Shown: positions 1 to 7,300, counted from the first letter of the stretch. The stretch: 29,210 nucleotides of DNA from DAIDJM01 sp964250215 (GCA_964250215.1 CAXUEX010000018.1:1-29210); one strand, 5' to 3'. Translations and numbers: made by a program. The notes: generated by a model from the letters alone, not told the origin.

Positions 1-171
1 CGCCGCCGCCACCGCCGGCTCCAGCGCCGCCCGTAGCGAAGCCGCCAAAAACCGGTCGCCGTCCCGCACGCCCGGCACCGGCGGCGGCATCAGCCAGTGC
101 GAAAACCCGCCACCAGCGTCCGGCGCAAGCCCGGGCGCGGCGCCATACAGAATGCGCAACGGAATCGGCAT
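1..171 (-). CDS. 5' end of an unidentified minus-strand gene (partial, runs off the window)
   Basis: The minus frame with codons aligned to position 1 reads as a convincing protein start (MPIPLRILYGAAPGLAPDAG) and continues to the window edge without a stop. Third positions are almost all G or C, as in the neighbouring genes, whereas the overlapping plus frame is Arg/Pro-rich and not protein-like. The ATG at 171-169 is the only ATG in the frame. The frame stays open upstream as far as about 315, where a TTG is possible, so the start is uncertain. I do not recognise the family. It is divergent from the secreted-protein gene that begins at 337. Confidence 0.45.
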   Translation of the reverse strand, partial: MPIPLRILYGAAPGLAPDAGGGFSHWLMPPPVPGVRDGDRFLAASLRAALEPAVAAA

Positions 172-336
172 ATCGGGGTCCGTCTCGAGGGGGGCAGGCC
201 CGGGTGCCGAGCCGTAGCGAACCGCCAAAACGCCCGCAAGCGCGCCCGCGTTCCCCGCCAGCGTTCCCCCACCTTGGCGCCCCGCGGCAATCGCGGCACA
301 CTCCCGCTCACGCAACGTTCCCCGCAGGAGTTCCGC

Positions 337-873
337 TTGAAAAAAGCCGCCCGCTCCAAACCGGCAATCGCCGCCGCCCTGGCCCTGCTCGCCACGCCGG
401 CCTTCGCCGGTCCGCCGGCCTACTGCACGCAAACCGGCGGCACGCTCGAAACCCGCCTGCCGTATTACGGCACCAACGGCTCCAACCCGCTGCGCCTCGC
501 CGGCAGCCAGCCATTCTGCGCCTACACCGATAAAACCGGCGCTTCCATCCACCTGCTCCTGGCCACGCTGATCACCCAGAAACCCACGCTGGCCGCGCTC
601 GCCTACTACGCGCAGGTGCCCTACCAGGGCGCAAACTGCCAGGGCAGCCCCGGCTCCTGCTACTGCTCGCAGCTCGGCGGCACCGATCTGTTCGGCGGCA
701 TCAACGCCGGCGGCGGTGGCTGGGTGCTCGCCACCAACCCCGCCGACGTGCTCGACGCCTGCATCTTCCCCGATCTCTCCAGCATCGACAGCTACGGCCT
801 GTTCTACCATTCCGCCGGCATCGTCCGCGGCAAGGACCTGGCGAAAGTGCTGCGCTACAAAAATCCCAACTGA
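337..873 (+). CDS. secreted protein with Sec signal peptide, DUF333-like N-terminal motif, TTG start
   Basis: The frame is open from position 97, but the protein-like part starts at a TTG at 337, preceded by AGGAG at 326-330 with a 6-base spacer. The product is 178 residues. It begins KKAARSKPAIAAALALLATP followed by AFAG, a basic/hydrophobic signal peptide with an AxA cleavage site near residue 24. The mature part starts with a Cys-x3-GGTLETR motif and a later F-C pair, which recalls the DUF333 'putative hemolysin' family; that resemblance is from memory. Several further Cys residues (around CQGSPGSCYC) suggest disulfides in the periplasm or outside the cell. The small Cys-rich secreted protein at 958 follows 84 bases downstream, so the two are probably cotranscribed. 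Function is unknown. Confidence 0.75.
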   Translation: MKKAARSKPAIAAALALLATPAFAGPPAYCTQTGGTLETRLPYYGTNGSNPLRLAGSQPFCAYTDKTGASIHLLLATLITQKPTLAALAYYAQVPYQGANCQGSPGSCYCSQLGGTDLFGGINAGGGGWVLATNPADVLDACIFPDLSSIDSYGLFYHSAGIVRGKDLAKVLRYKNPN

Positions 874-957
874 TCACGCGCCCGCGAACCCCGCGCCCTC
901 TCGCGCGTCATGCCGCGCAAGACTATCGCCCACGCAACAGATAAGGAGTCCCGTGCC

Positions 958-1206
958 ATGCAACACGCCGCCTATCTCACCGCCGCGCTCGCCGCCGCCG
1001 CCCTGTTCGGCGCCGCCCCCGCGCACGCCAATGTCTGCCACGCCGGCAAACTCATGTGCGCCACCACCATGCCGGTCGGCGGCTTCTGCGAATGCGTCTC
1101 GAAGGGCACCACCGAGGACGGCACGGTGGAAACCGGCGCGCACGGCAAAATCAACGCCACCGCCGGCGGCTGCGGCACCCACCCCACTGCCCCCGGCTGC
1201 AAGTAA
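958..1206 (+). CDS. small secreted cysteine-rich protein
   Basis: The 82-residue product starts at the ATG at 958, with AAGGAG at 943-948 and a 9-base spacer. An upstream in-frame ATG at 910 has no ribosome site and would bury the signal peptide. Residues 1-25 form a Sec signal peptide ending in the AHA-N cleavage context. The mature ~57-residue protein has six Cys, including a CEC pair and two near the C-terminus, so up to three disulfides are possible. It is rich in Gly and Thr. I do not recognise the family. It follows another secreted Cys-containing protein on the same strand, and the pair may work together at the cell surface. Confidence 0.7.
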   Translation: MQHAAYLTAALAAAALFGAAPAHANVCHAGKLMCATTMPVGGFCECVSKGTTEDGTVETGAHGKINATAGGCGTHPTAPGCK

Positions 1207-1250
1207 AACAAGGCCAGATTCTCCACCGCGCCAAGCGGGCCGCGCCAAAC

Positions 1251-1283
1251 GGGGGAGGTGTCGGCGAAGCCGACGGAGGGGGC
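1251..1283. repeat. REP-like intergenic palindrome
   Basis: A compact hairpin with stem GTCGGC (1260-1265), loop GAA and stem GCCGAC (1269-1274) is flanked by purine runs GGGGGAGG and GGAGGGGGC. It lies between the convergent ends of the secreted protein gene and the methylase-associated small gene. Such GTCGGC-GAA-GCCGAC units are, as I recall, dispersed between genes in many alphaproteobacterial genomes. It may act as a bidirectional terminator or mRNA 3'-end stabiliser. Only one copy is visible here. Confidence 0.45.
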
Positions 1284-1337
1284 GGTCGGCCGCCGGCTAA
1301 ATAATATCGTTGCCGAAACCGAATACCCTGCGCCGAC

Positions 1338-1625
1338 TCAGCCGCGCCCCGAAAGCCGCGCCATTGCCTCGGCAAACGCGGCCCGCAGAGCCTCCCGTTC
1401 TGGCTCCGGCAGCCAGTTCGCCATCTGCGGAAAAAGGATCGCATTCACGCGCGCGTCCTGCGCCCCTCACGGCATCCGCTCGGCCCCCCGCAAGCCATCG
1501 AGCATCGCATGCAGCCGTCGCCGGATTTCGGCCAGGTCAGGCCCCACATCCGCCGCCGCAGGCTTGCCATCGAACAAATCGGGCTGCGTCTCGAACAGAT
1601 CGCGCTGCGGCCGGATCACGCTCAT
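1338..1625 (-). pseudogene. small gene downstream of the type ISP fragment, broken by an in-frame TGA
   Basis: The ATG at 1625-1623 overlaps the TGA of the upstream methylase fragment as ATGA, a translational-coupling arrangement. The first 52 codons (MSVIRPQRDLFETQPDLFDG...) end at a TGA at 1469-1467. The same frame then continues for 42 well-formed codons (GAQDARVNAILFPQMANWLP...EAMARLSGRG) to a second TGA at 1340-1338. The downstream part has the same codon bias and protein-like composition. I therefore read it as one ~95-residue protein with a premature stop, plausibly TGG to TGA. Reinitiation at the GTG at 1451 is the alternative. Function is unknown, but position suggests an accessory of the restriction-modification locus. 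Confidence 0.6.
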
Positions 1626-2335
1626 GCGCCCAAATCTAGCGCCGGCGTCCGCGAGTTTCCACCCCCGCCCATCCCCAGCACCGCCCGCGTCAGCAGCGCC
1701 GCCAGCGCGCGGTGCAACATCAAATCGGCAGTGTCGAACCAATACAGCAATTCCTCGATGCGCCAGGCCACATCCAGAATCTCGCGCAACAGCGCCGCAT
1801 CCAGCGCCTCGCCCCGCCGCGCTTCCAGCCACCGCCGCGGCACGCGATAGCCGCTCACCCAAAATTCCCACACGCGCACAGGAACACCCACCAAGCGCAG
1901 CGACTGGTTTTCCTGCAAGCCGATACTGCCGCCGCCGCGCCCATCCTTCTGGAACGGACCGGGGCTATCCAGCGTGAGGCCGGTGGCCCGGCCCTCCATG
2001 GTCGCGGTGCGGTGCGTATCGGCCGGCTTGCGCAAAAAAGTTTCCAGTGCCCGGATTTGCGCACCGATGCTCGCGGCTTCGGCGAAATCGGCGTGAGCGG
2101 CCGGGAAAGGGACATGCGCAAAACTCTCTTCGATATCCCACGCAAAGCGCCGCGTGTAGCTGGTGGCCGAGAGCAGCGCGGCGATGGCGTCGAATGCCTG
2201 CTCTAAACTACCGGAATGCGCACCCCCTGCCTCGTCCGCAGGGAGTTCCGCCGCGCGCGCGCGCCAATCGAGAATGGCAGGAGTCAACGCGGCGGCAGGA
2301 TAAGTCGCAAAGTATCGAGGTTTCGCTCCAACCCG
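1622..2335 (-). pseudogene. C-terminal fragment of a type ISP restriction-modification enzyme / N6-adenine DNA methylase
   Basis: The reading frame is open from a TTG at 2365 (directly after an in-frame TGA) to the TGA at 1622. It resembles the C-terminal specificity part of type ISP enzymes: the stretch VRVWEFWVSGYRVPRRWLEA, then EALDAALLREILDVAWRIEE, typical of that family's end. Full enzymes are around a thousand residues and carry helicase and methylase domains (with an NPPY-type motif) upstream; none of that is here. Sequence right of about 2300-2340 has a different composition. The gene is therefore 5'-truncated, probably by the DNA that now carries the alpha/beta hydrolase. No catalytic domain remains. 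The assignment is from remembered family resemblance. Confidence 0.6.
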
Positions 2336-2339
2336 GTTG

Positions 2340-2515
2340 AAGACCCGCCGGCAATGACTTCGCAATCATCGAAGGTTTTCGTCGATTTTATCTCGGTTTT
2401 CCTAGCCTCGCACGCTCCACAGATCATCGCTGAGCCCAGCCCTGACGAGCCCGCCAAGGCGTTCGCGGAGCCGGGTTCGGAACGTGAGCCCGCAATGTCG
2501 ATGGAGGCGTGACAG
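2340..2515. other. junction and leader region with one short ORF
   Basis: This short stretch separates the truncated methylase fragment from the hydrolase gene and has visibly lower GC than the left flank. It contains a 52-codon plus-strand ORF (ATG 2354, stop 2512) ending 3 bases before the next ATG. That ORF lacks a ribosome site and has no family resemblance, so I do not call it a gene. The ribosome site of the next gene, ATGGAGG, lies at 2501-2507. No direct repeat or attachment-site core is obvious. Confidence 0.4.
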
Positions 2516-3364
2516 ATGCCCTGGATCAAGACACGTGACCAGACGGATCTCTATGTGAAGGACTGGGGGGATCCGGGCGGGCGCCCTGTCGTTCTCATCC
2601 ACGGCTACCCGCTCAATGCGGACAGCTTCGACCGCACCGCGATGAAGCTCGCCGAGGCGGGCTATCGCGCGATCAGTTACGATCGGCGTGGTTTCGGCCG
2701 CTCGGGCCAGCCTTGGCAGGGCTATGACTGGGACACTTACGCCGACGACCTTGCCGACGTGATGCATGCGACGGGCGCCACCAAGGACGTCACGATCATC
2801 GGCTACTCGATGGGTGGCGGCGAGGCCGCCCGCTACATGAGCCGGCACGGTGGCAAGGGCGTCATCAAGATCGGCCTCTATGCCTCGGTCGTGCCGGGCA
2901 TGCTCAAATCCGACGACAATCCGGCAGGTCACACGCCCGCCGACTACGAGGACATCGTTGCGGGAATCGAGAAGGATGCGGCCGCGTTCTATCGGCATAC
3001 GTTCCTGCCGCCATTTTACGGCAAGGGCGTCAAGTCGCTTCTCGGCGCAACCCACGCCGCCAGCGACGACGTGATCGAAGCCGCCGTGAACGATGCGCTC
3101 ATGGGCGGCATGCGGGCAATGACCGCCATGCCGCACAACTTCACCTTCGGGGATTTCACGGGCGACACGCCTGCGATAACCGTGCCGACGCTCATCCTGC
3201 ACGGGACCGAGGACAAGCCGGCACCGATCGATGCAACCGCCAGGCGCGCCCACAAGATGATTGCCGGTTCTCAGCTCATCGAATACGCGGGCCACCCTCA
3301 CGGTTTCTACGCAACCAACTCGGACCAGATGATCGCCGATACGCAAAAGTTCATTCGGCAATAA
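2516..3364 (+). CDS. alpha/beta hydrolase of the non-haem chloroperoxidase type
   Basis: The 282-residue protein starts at the ATG at 2516 with GGAGG at 2503-2507. It has the family's usual length and motifs: HGYPL oxyanion-loop region at 29-33, YDRRGFGRS at 55-63, nucleophile elbow GYSMGG with Ser98, acid Asp233 in HGTED, and His262 in GHPHG. This is the cofactor-free haloperoxidase/perhydrolase/esterase group, cytoplasmic by lack of a signal peptide. Many members are in vivo esterases or lactonases; the substrate is not predictable. It precedes the ThDP decarboxylase by 36 bases on the same strand, so the two may be an operon. It is the first intact gene right of the broken methylase. Confidence 0.9.
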   Translation: MPWIKTRDQTDLYVKDWGDPGGRPVVLIHGYPLNADSFDRTAMKLAEAGYRAISYDRRGFGRSGQPWQGYDWDTYADDLADVMHATGATKDVTIIGYSMGGGEAARYMSRHGGKGVIKIGLYASVVPGMLKSDDNPAGHTPADYEDIVAGIEKDAAAFYRHTFLPPFYGKGVKSLLGATHAASDDVIEAAVNDALMGGMRAMTAMPHNFTFGDFTGDTPAITVPTLILHGTEDKPAPIDATARRAHKMIAGSQLIEYAGHPHGFYATNSDQMIADTQKFIRQ

Positions 3365-3400
3365 GCGCTTTATCCAACGCCCGCGCCCGGGAGCTTGCCG

Positions 3401-5005
3401 ATGCCGGCGACCGTTCGAGAAACCACGTATGATCTGCTTCGACAGTTGGGCCTCACCACGATCTTCGGGAATCCGGGTTCCACGGAAGAACCCTTCCTGC
3501 AGGATTTCCCGGCCGACTTCACCTATGTGCTAGGCCTGCAGGAAGCCTCGGTGCTGGCAATGGCCGACGGGTATGCGCAAGCGACCGGCCGGCCGGCGCT
3601 GGTGAACCTGCATACCTTCGCGGGTGTAGGCCATGCGATCGGCAACCTGATCTGCGCTTTCTACAACAAGACACCCCTGATAATTACTGCCGGGCAACAG
3701 ACTCGGGAGATGCTGCTGCTGGAGCCGTACCTCACCAACGTGCAGGCCACAGAGACGCCGCGCCCCTGGGTGAAATGGAGCTACGAGCCTGTCCGCGCCG
3801 CCGACGTGCCCGCCGCGTTCATGCGGGCCTGGGCGACGGCGGTGCAGCCCCCAGCCGGGCCGGTGTTCCTGTCCCTGCCGATGGACGACTTCGCCAAGCC
3901 AGCGCCGGAAAGCGCCGCCCTGCGCACGCAAAGCCAGCGCGTCGGGCCCGACCCGTTCCGCTTGCAGGACTTCGCCCGGCAGATCAGCGAGGCCAGGAGC
4001 CCGGCGCTTGTGCTGGGCGCCGCCTTGGACCGCGCGGACGGCTGGGACGCCGTGCACCGGTTTGCCGAGAAGCTGAATGTACCCGTTTGGGCGCCACCCG
4101 AGACCGAGCGCGCCGTGTTCTCGGAGGCGCACCAGCTATTCCAGGGTTTTCTGCCCTTCGCCATCGCGCCGTTGAGCGAGAAGCTGAAGGGGCACGACCT
4201 GGTCGTGGTGATCGGCGCGCCCGTGTTTCGTTATTATCCTCATGTTCCGGGTTCGTATCTGCCCGCCGGGGCACGGCTGCTGCACATCACCGACGACCCG
4301 GCCGAGGCCGCTCGCGCGCCCGTGGGCGACAGCTTGCTGTCCGACACCCGCCTGGCCGTGGAAGGCCTTCTGGAACGGGTGCAGCCGGGGCAATACCCTG
4401 CCGTGCCGCGGCGCGCGTGGAAACGCGACCTGCCTGACCCACCCGGCGCGACGCTCGCGCCGGCCGAGGTGTTCGCGACGCTGCAATCGAGCCGTCCAGC
4501 GGATGCTGTGCTGTTGATCGAATCCACTTCGAACACCGCGGCGTTTCATGAATGGGTGCCGATAACCCGGCCCCACTCGTTCTCCTTGTTCGCCAGCGGC
4601 GGGCTGGGCTGGGCGTTGCCGGCGGCCGTGGGCTTCGCGCTGGCGGAGCGGGACACGGGACGCAACCGGCCGGTGCTCGCCATCCTCGGCGACGGTGCCG
4701 CGAATTACTCGATACAGGCGCTGTACACGGCGGCTCAGCTCCATCTGCCGGTGGTGTTCCTGGTGCTCAATAACCAGGAGTACGGCATCCTCAAGTCGTT
4801 CGCCGATCAGCAGCTTACACCCGGCGTGCCCGGCATGGACCTTCCCGGTATCGACTTCGTCGCCCTGGCAACGGGCTACGGCTGCGCCGCGTTTCGGGTG
4901 GCGACGTCGGATGCCCTCGCCCAGGCCCTGCAGGATGCTCTGCGGCGACCGGGGCCGACGGTGCTGGAGATACCCATCGCGTCCGCGGTCGCCCCGCTGT
5001 TGTAG
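3401..5005 (+). CDS. mdlC: ThDP-dependent decarboxylase, benzoylformate decarboxylase-like
   Basis: The 534-residue protein matches benzoylformate decarboxylase along its length: FGNPGST with Ser27, LQEASV with Glu48 (the ThDP activator), NLH with His71, and the ThDP/Mg motif GDGAANYS ending at NN. Family reaction: non-oxidative decarboxylation of a 2-oxo acid such as phenylglyoxylate to the aldehyde. By recalled alignment, the active-site His281 of the Pseudomonas putida enzyme falls on Tyr279 in RYYPHVPG, with a His two residues later, so specificity may differ. The start at ATG 3401 is chosen over TTG 3395 because GGGAG at 3389-3393 gives a 7-base spacer. It sits between a hydrolase and wrbA. 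The mandelate dehydrogenase and racemase of a full mandelate pathway are absent here; an aldehyde dehydrogenase lies 17 kb away. Confidence 0.88.
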   Translation: MPATVRETTYDLLRQLGLTTIFGNPGSTEEPFLQDFPADFTYVLGLQEASVLAMADGYAQATGRPALVNLHTFAGVGHAIGNLICAFYNKTPLIITAGQQTREMLLLEPYLTNVQATETPRPWVKWSYEPVRAADVPAAFMRAWATAVQPPAGPVFLSLPMDDFAKPAPESAALRTQSQRVGPDPFRLQDFARQISEARSPALVLGAALDRADGWDAVHRFAEKLNVPVWAPPETERAVFSEAHQLFQGFLPFAIAPLSEKLKGHDLVVVIGAPVFRYYPHVPGSYLPAGARLLHITDDPAEAARAPVGDSLLSDTRLAVEGLLERVQPGQYPAVPRRAWKRDLPDPPGATLAPAEVFATLQSSRPADAVLLIESTSNTAAFHEWVPITRPHSFSLFASGGLGWALPAAVGFALAERDTGRNRPVLAILGDGAANYSIQALYTAAQLHLPVVFLVLNNQEYGILKSFADQQLTPGVPGMDLPGIDFVALATGYGCAAFRVATSDALAQALQDALRRPGPTVLEIPIASAVAPLL

Positions 5006-5130
5006 CGCCCGGCGAACAAAACACCGGGAGCCAGGCCGAGCAACATGAAAGGCAGGCGACGCCCGCACGCGGTATTCGGCCACGCCGACAACCACTTCTA
5101 TTACGGTTAGCTTGAAGAAAGGATGGAGAC

Positions 5131-5730
5131 ATGGCGAAGGTTCTGGTTCTCTACTACTCGTCCTACGGTCATATCGAGCAGATGGCGAAGGCCATCGCCG
5201 AAGGTGCAACGAATGGCGGGGCGCAGGTCAGCATCAAGCGTGTGCCCGAAACGGTCCCCGAAGAAGCGGCCCGCGCAGCCCATTTCAAGCTTGACCAGGA
5301 GGCCGCGGTGGCGTCGGTGGGCGAACTCGAGGCGTACGATGCCATCATTGTGGGCACGGGCACGCGCTACGGCAGAATATCATCGCAGATGGCCACCTTT
5401 CTCGACCAGACCGGGAGCCTGTGGCAGCGCGGCGCTCTTGAAGGAAAGGTCGGGGCGGCCTTCACGTCCACCGCAACCCAGCACGGCGGCCAGGAGACAA
5501 CGCTGTTCTCGATCATCGCCAACCTGCTGCACTTCGGCATGGTGATCGTCGGCCTGCCCTATAGCCACAAGAGCATGATGACTCTCGATGAGATCGTTGG
5601 GGGTGCGCCATACGGTGCAACGACGATCGCCGGAGGCGACGGTTCACGCCAACCCTCAGCCATCGACCTCGCCGGCGCGCGTCATCAGGGTGAGCTCGTC
5701 GCCCGCACCGCGATCAAGCTCTTTGGCTGA
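5131..5730 (+). CDS. wrbA: NAD(P)H:quinone oxidoreductase WrbA (flavodoxin-fold)
   Basis: The 199-residue protein has the WrbA length and signatures: KVLVLYYSSYGHIEQMA at the N-terminus (FMN phosphate loop), the DYDAIIVGT-like segment AYDAIIVGTGTRYGRISSQM, FTSTATQHGGQETTL, GMVIVGLPYS and GGSPYGATTIAG-like near 150-160. WrbA is a cytoplasmic tetrameric FMN enzyme that reduces quinones by two electrons and so limits semiquinone stress. One small departure is VGTGTR where VGTPTR is usual. The ATG at 5131 follows GAAAGGATGGAG. It follows the decarboxylase by 125 bases on the same strand. In this setting it could handle quinones formed from aromatic substrates. Confidence 0.93.
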   Translation: MAKVLVLYYSSYGHIEQMAKAIAEGATNGGAQVSIKRVPETVPEEAARAAHFKLDQEAAVASVGELEAYDAIIVGTGTRYGRISSQMATFLDQTGSLWQRGALEGKVGAAFTSTATQHGGQETTLFSIIANLLHFGMVIVGLPYSHKSMMTLDEIVGGAPYGATTIAGGDGSRQPSAIDLAGARHQGELVARTAIKLFG

Positions 5731-5733
5731 CGT

Positions 5734-5790
5734 ATGCTTCCCGGATCGATCCCGGCGCTCGTCACGCCGTTCGCCGCCGCAACAGGCGGG
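5734..5790 (+). pseudogene. dapA-like N-terminal remnant
   Basis: Three bases after the wrbA stop an ATG at 5734 opens a frame reading MLPGSIPALVTPFAAATGG. This is the characteristic N-terminus of dihydrodipicolinate synthase/N-acetylneuraminate lyase family proteins (GSIxALVTPF). After about 18 codons the resemblance ends; the frame continues as Arg-rich non-protein sequence and stops at 5854-5856, inside the next gene. It looks like the first 50-60 bases of a lost aldolase gene left in place when the next gene was joined to wrbA. The match is short, so chance is not excluded. Confidence 0.45.
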
Positions 5791-5836
5791 CCGGTACGCA
5801 GCCGGCGCGGCGCTGGCGCATGGAGGTGCGCGGTGA

Positions 5837-6652
5837 ATGCCCGTCCATATCTGTAAGGCATGCGGCACTTCCTACGCCGCAACGCGGTCGCCGCCTGAGC
5901 GTTGCCCGATCTGCGAGGACGAGCGACAATACGTTCCGCGTACCGGACAGGACTGGACGACGCCGGACGAACTCGGCGCAGCGCATGTCAACGCGTGGCG
6001 GCGACTCGAGCGGGATCTGTTCGAGATCCACACGCAGCCCGACTTCGCGATCGGGCAACGGGCGCTGCTGATCCGAACGCCTGCCGGAAACTTCCTGTGG
6101 GATTGCATCGCCCTGATCGACGATGCGACGGTGGAGCTTATCAAGGGGCTGGGTGGGCTCGCAGGCATCGCCATATCCCATCCTCACTACTACACGCGTT
6201 GCCAGGACTGGGCTGCGGCGTTCGGCTGTCCCGTCCACCTCCATGCCGCCGACCGGCAATGGGTGATGCGGCCGGACCCCGCGATCCGGTTCTGGGAAGG
6301 CGATACGCTCGTGCTCGGTCCCGAACTGACGCTGATCCGGCTCGGCGGGCATTTTCCCGGAGCCGCTGTGCTGTACTGGGCGACGGGTGCCGCTAACCAG
6401 GACCGGGTTTTGCTCACCGGCGACACGCTGCAGGTCGTCGCGGACCCCAACCGGGTGACTTTCATGTGGAGCTATCCCAATATGATTCCCTTGTCCGCGG
6501 GCACAGTCAGGCGCATTGCCGACACCCTGAAGCGATGGCGCGTGGATCGCGTTTACGGCTTCTCCGTCGGGCGTCAGATTCGCGAAAACGGCAGCGCCGC
6601 GATCGAGAAATCGGCGCAACGTTACATCCAGCTGCTGTCCGAGGACCATTGA
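5837..6652 (+). CDS. metallo-beta-lactamase-fold hydrolase with N-terminal rubredoxin-like zinc knuckle
   Basis: The 271-residue protein begins with a four-Cys knuckle (C6-x2-C9 and C23-x2-C26 in ICKACG and RCPIC) and continues as an MBL-fold domain. The first metal motif is the short form SHPHYY (His115, His117). GGHFPG gives His172 and LLTGDTL gives Asp196. The usual Asp-His of HxHxDH is replaced by Tyr-Tyr, so the metal site is atypical and may bind one ion. The start ATG at 5837 is preceded by GGAGG at 5822-5826. It is the last plus-strand gene of the segment and faces the membrane-protein gene tail to tail. Function is unknown: a thioesterase- or lactonase-like hydrolase is possible, and an electron-transfer role for the knuckle cannot be excluded. 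Confidence 0.8.
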   Translation: MPVHICKACGTSYAATRSPPERCPICEDERQYVPRTGQDWTTPDELGAAHVNAWRRLERDLFEIHTQPDFAIGQRALLIRTPAGNFLWDCIALIDDATVELIKGLGGLAGIAISHPHYYTRCQDWAAAFGCPVHLHAADRQWVMRPDPAIRFWEGDTLVLGPELTLIRLGGHFPGAAVLYWATGAANQDRVLLTGDTLQVVADPNRVTFMWSYPNMIPLSAGTVRRIADTLKRWRVDRVYGFSVGRQIRENGSAAIEKSAQRYIQLLSEDH

Positions 6653-6677
6653 ACCCCGGTCGTCGGTGCAGGCGAGC

Positions 6678-7025
6678 TTACCAGATTGCCAGACCGCACA
6701 GGACGTGAACGATCAGGCCGACGGCTGCGCCCGTGATCATGCCTGCCTCCTTCCTCTCGGCGGCGATCAGAACGTCCGCACCCTGAATCGAGGCTGCCGT
6801 GAACACAAATAAAGACACAGGAGGCCCGCTGTATAAGAACGGCAGAAGCCCCGCCGCAAGGGCAAGGGGCACGGATCGGGCGGCGTACATGCGGACGTAA
6901 AACCTCTCGCCCCCTTCGACGACGCTTGATCGCGAGAGAAATTGAGGCTTGGCCAACGCAATCGCGGCGAAGACCGCCGAAGCCAGCGACGCGATTAGGT
7001 TTAGAATGATCAACGTGAGATGCAT
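6678..7025 (-). CDS. small four-helix membrane protein, DUF4267-like
   Basis: The 115-residue product starts at the ATG at 7025-7023. It has four hydrophobic segments at about 3-24, 50-65, 69-86 and 95-114, with a conserved-looking ERFYVRMYAARSVPLALAAG core between the first and second. It resembles small integral membrane proteins of the DUF4267 type, which sit next to SDR and SnoaL-like genes in accessory regions; the family call is from memory. An upstream ATG would add a 14-residue Pro/Gly-rich extension with no support. Its 3' end faces the MBL gene 25 bases away. Upstream lies a decayed SDR fragment, so its promoter may be borrowed. Confidence 0.7.
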   Translation of the reverse strand: MHLTLIILNLIASLASAVFAAIALAKPQFLSRSSVVEGGERFYVRMYAARSVPLALAAGLLPFLYSGPPVSLFVFTAASIQGADVLIAAERKEAGMITGAAVGLIVHVLCGLAIW

Positions 7026-7084
7026 GTAGACGCCGGGCCCCTTGCTGCCGGGCACGTTGCACGGCATGGCATACAGGTGAGCAG

Positions 7085-7275
7085 GTTGACGACAACGTCG
7101 ATGCGGCCGAAGCGAGCGACTGTAGCGTCACAACCGCGGCCTCGGTCTGGTTGCCATCGGCGACGTCGAGCGGCGACGTGAGGAGTCGCTGGCCCGCCTG
7201 CGCGCTGGAGATCCCCTTGACGATCTCATCAAGCTTGCGACTCGTGGTACGTCGCGGCAAGGACGACGCGCCACG
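7085..7275 (-). pseudogene. short-chain dehydrogenase scrap, frame-shifted
   Basis: On the minus strand, pieces of an SDR appear in two frames: WRVVLAAT (about 7270-7245), then RKLDEIVKGI...LLTSPLDVADGNQTEAAV in the frame of the SnoaL ORF, then TVARFGRIDVVVN at about 7120-7085 in the first frame again. Together these match the beta2 to beta4 part of classical SDRs (a 'LDVAD' segment followed by RFGRIDVVVN). The N-terminal glycine motif, the NNAG completion and the catalytic YxxxK are missing. At least two frameshifts plus truncations mean no function. It lies between the membrane-protein gene and the broken SnoaL gene. Confidence 0.6.
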
Positions 7276-7300
7276 CCATGCACTCGTGTTCGGCTCCGAC

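Noticed and set aside
97..336. N-terminal extension of the secreted-protein frame from an ATG at 97
   Set aside because: The 80 extra codons are Arg/Pro-rich, oppose a better minus-strand frame and precede a clean signal peptide with its own ribosome site.
2354..2512. 52-codon ORF ahead of the hydrolase
   Set aside because: No ribosome site, no family resemblance, and it lies at a suspected junction.
2402..3361. 319-codon open frame antisense to the alpha/beta hydrolase
   Set aside because: It mirrors a gene with complete catalytic motifs, has no recognisable domain and is His/Arg/Val-rich, as expected for antisense of GC-rich coding DNA.
5006..5130. Possible membrane-protein remnant on the minus strand (LPFMLLGLAPGVLFAGR) or a short leader peptide
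   Set aside because: Only about 20 hydrophobic residues, no other support; antisense of gene ends can give this by chance.
4136..5209. Long open frame antisense to the ThDP decarboxylase
   Set aside because: The plus-strand gene is a full-length family match; the antisense frame is Arg/Gln-rich with no domain.
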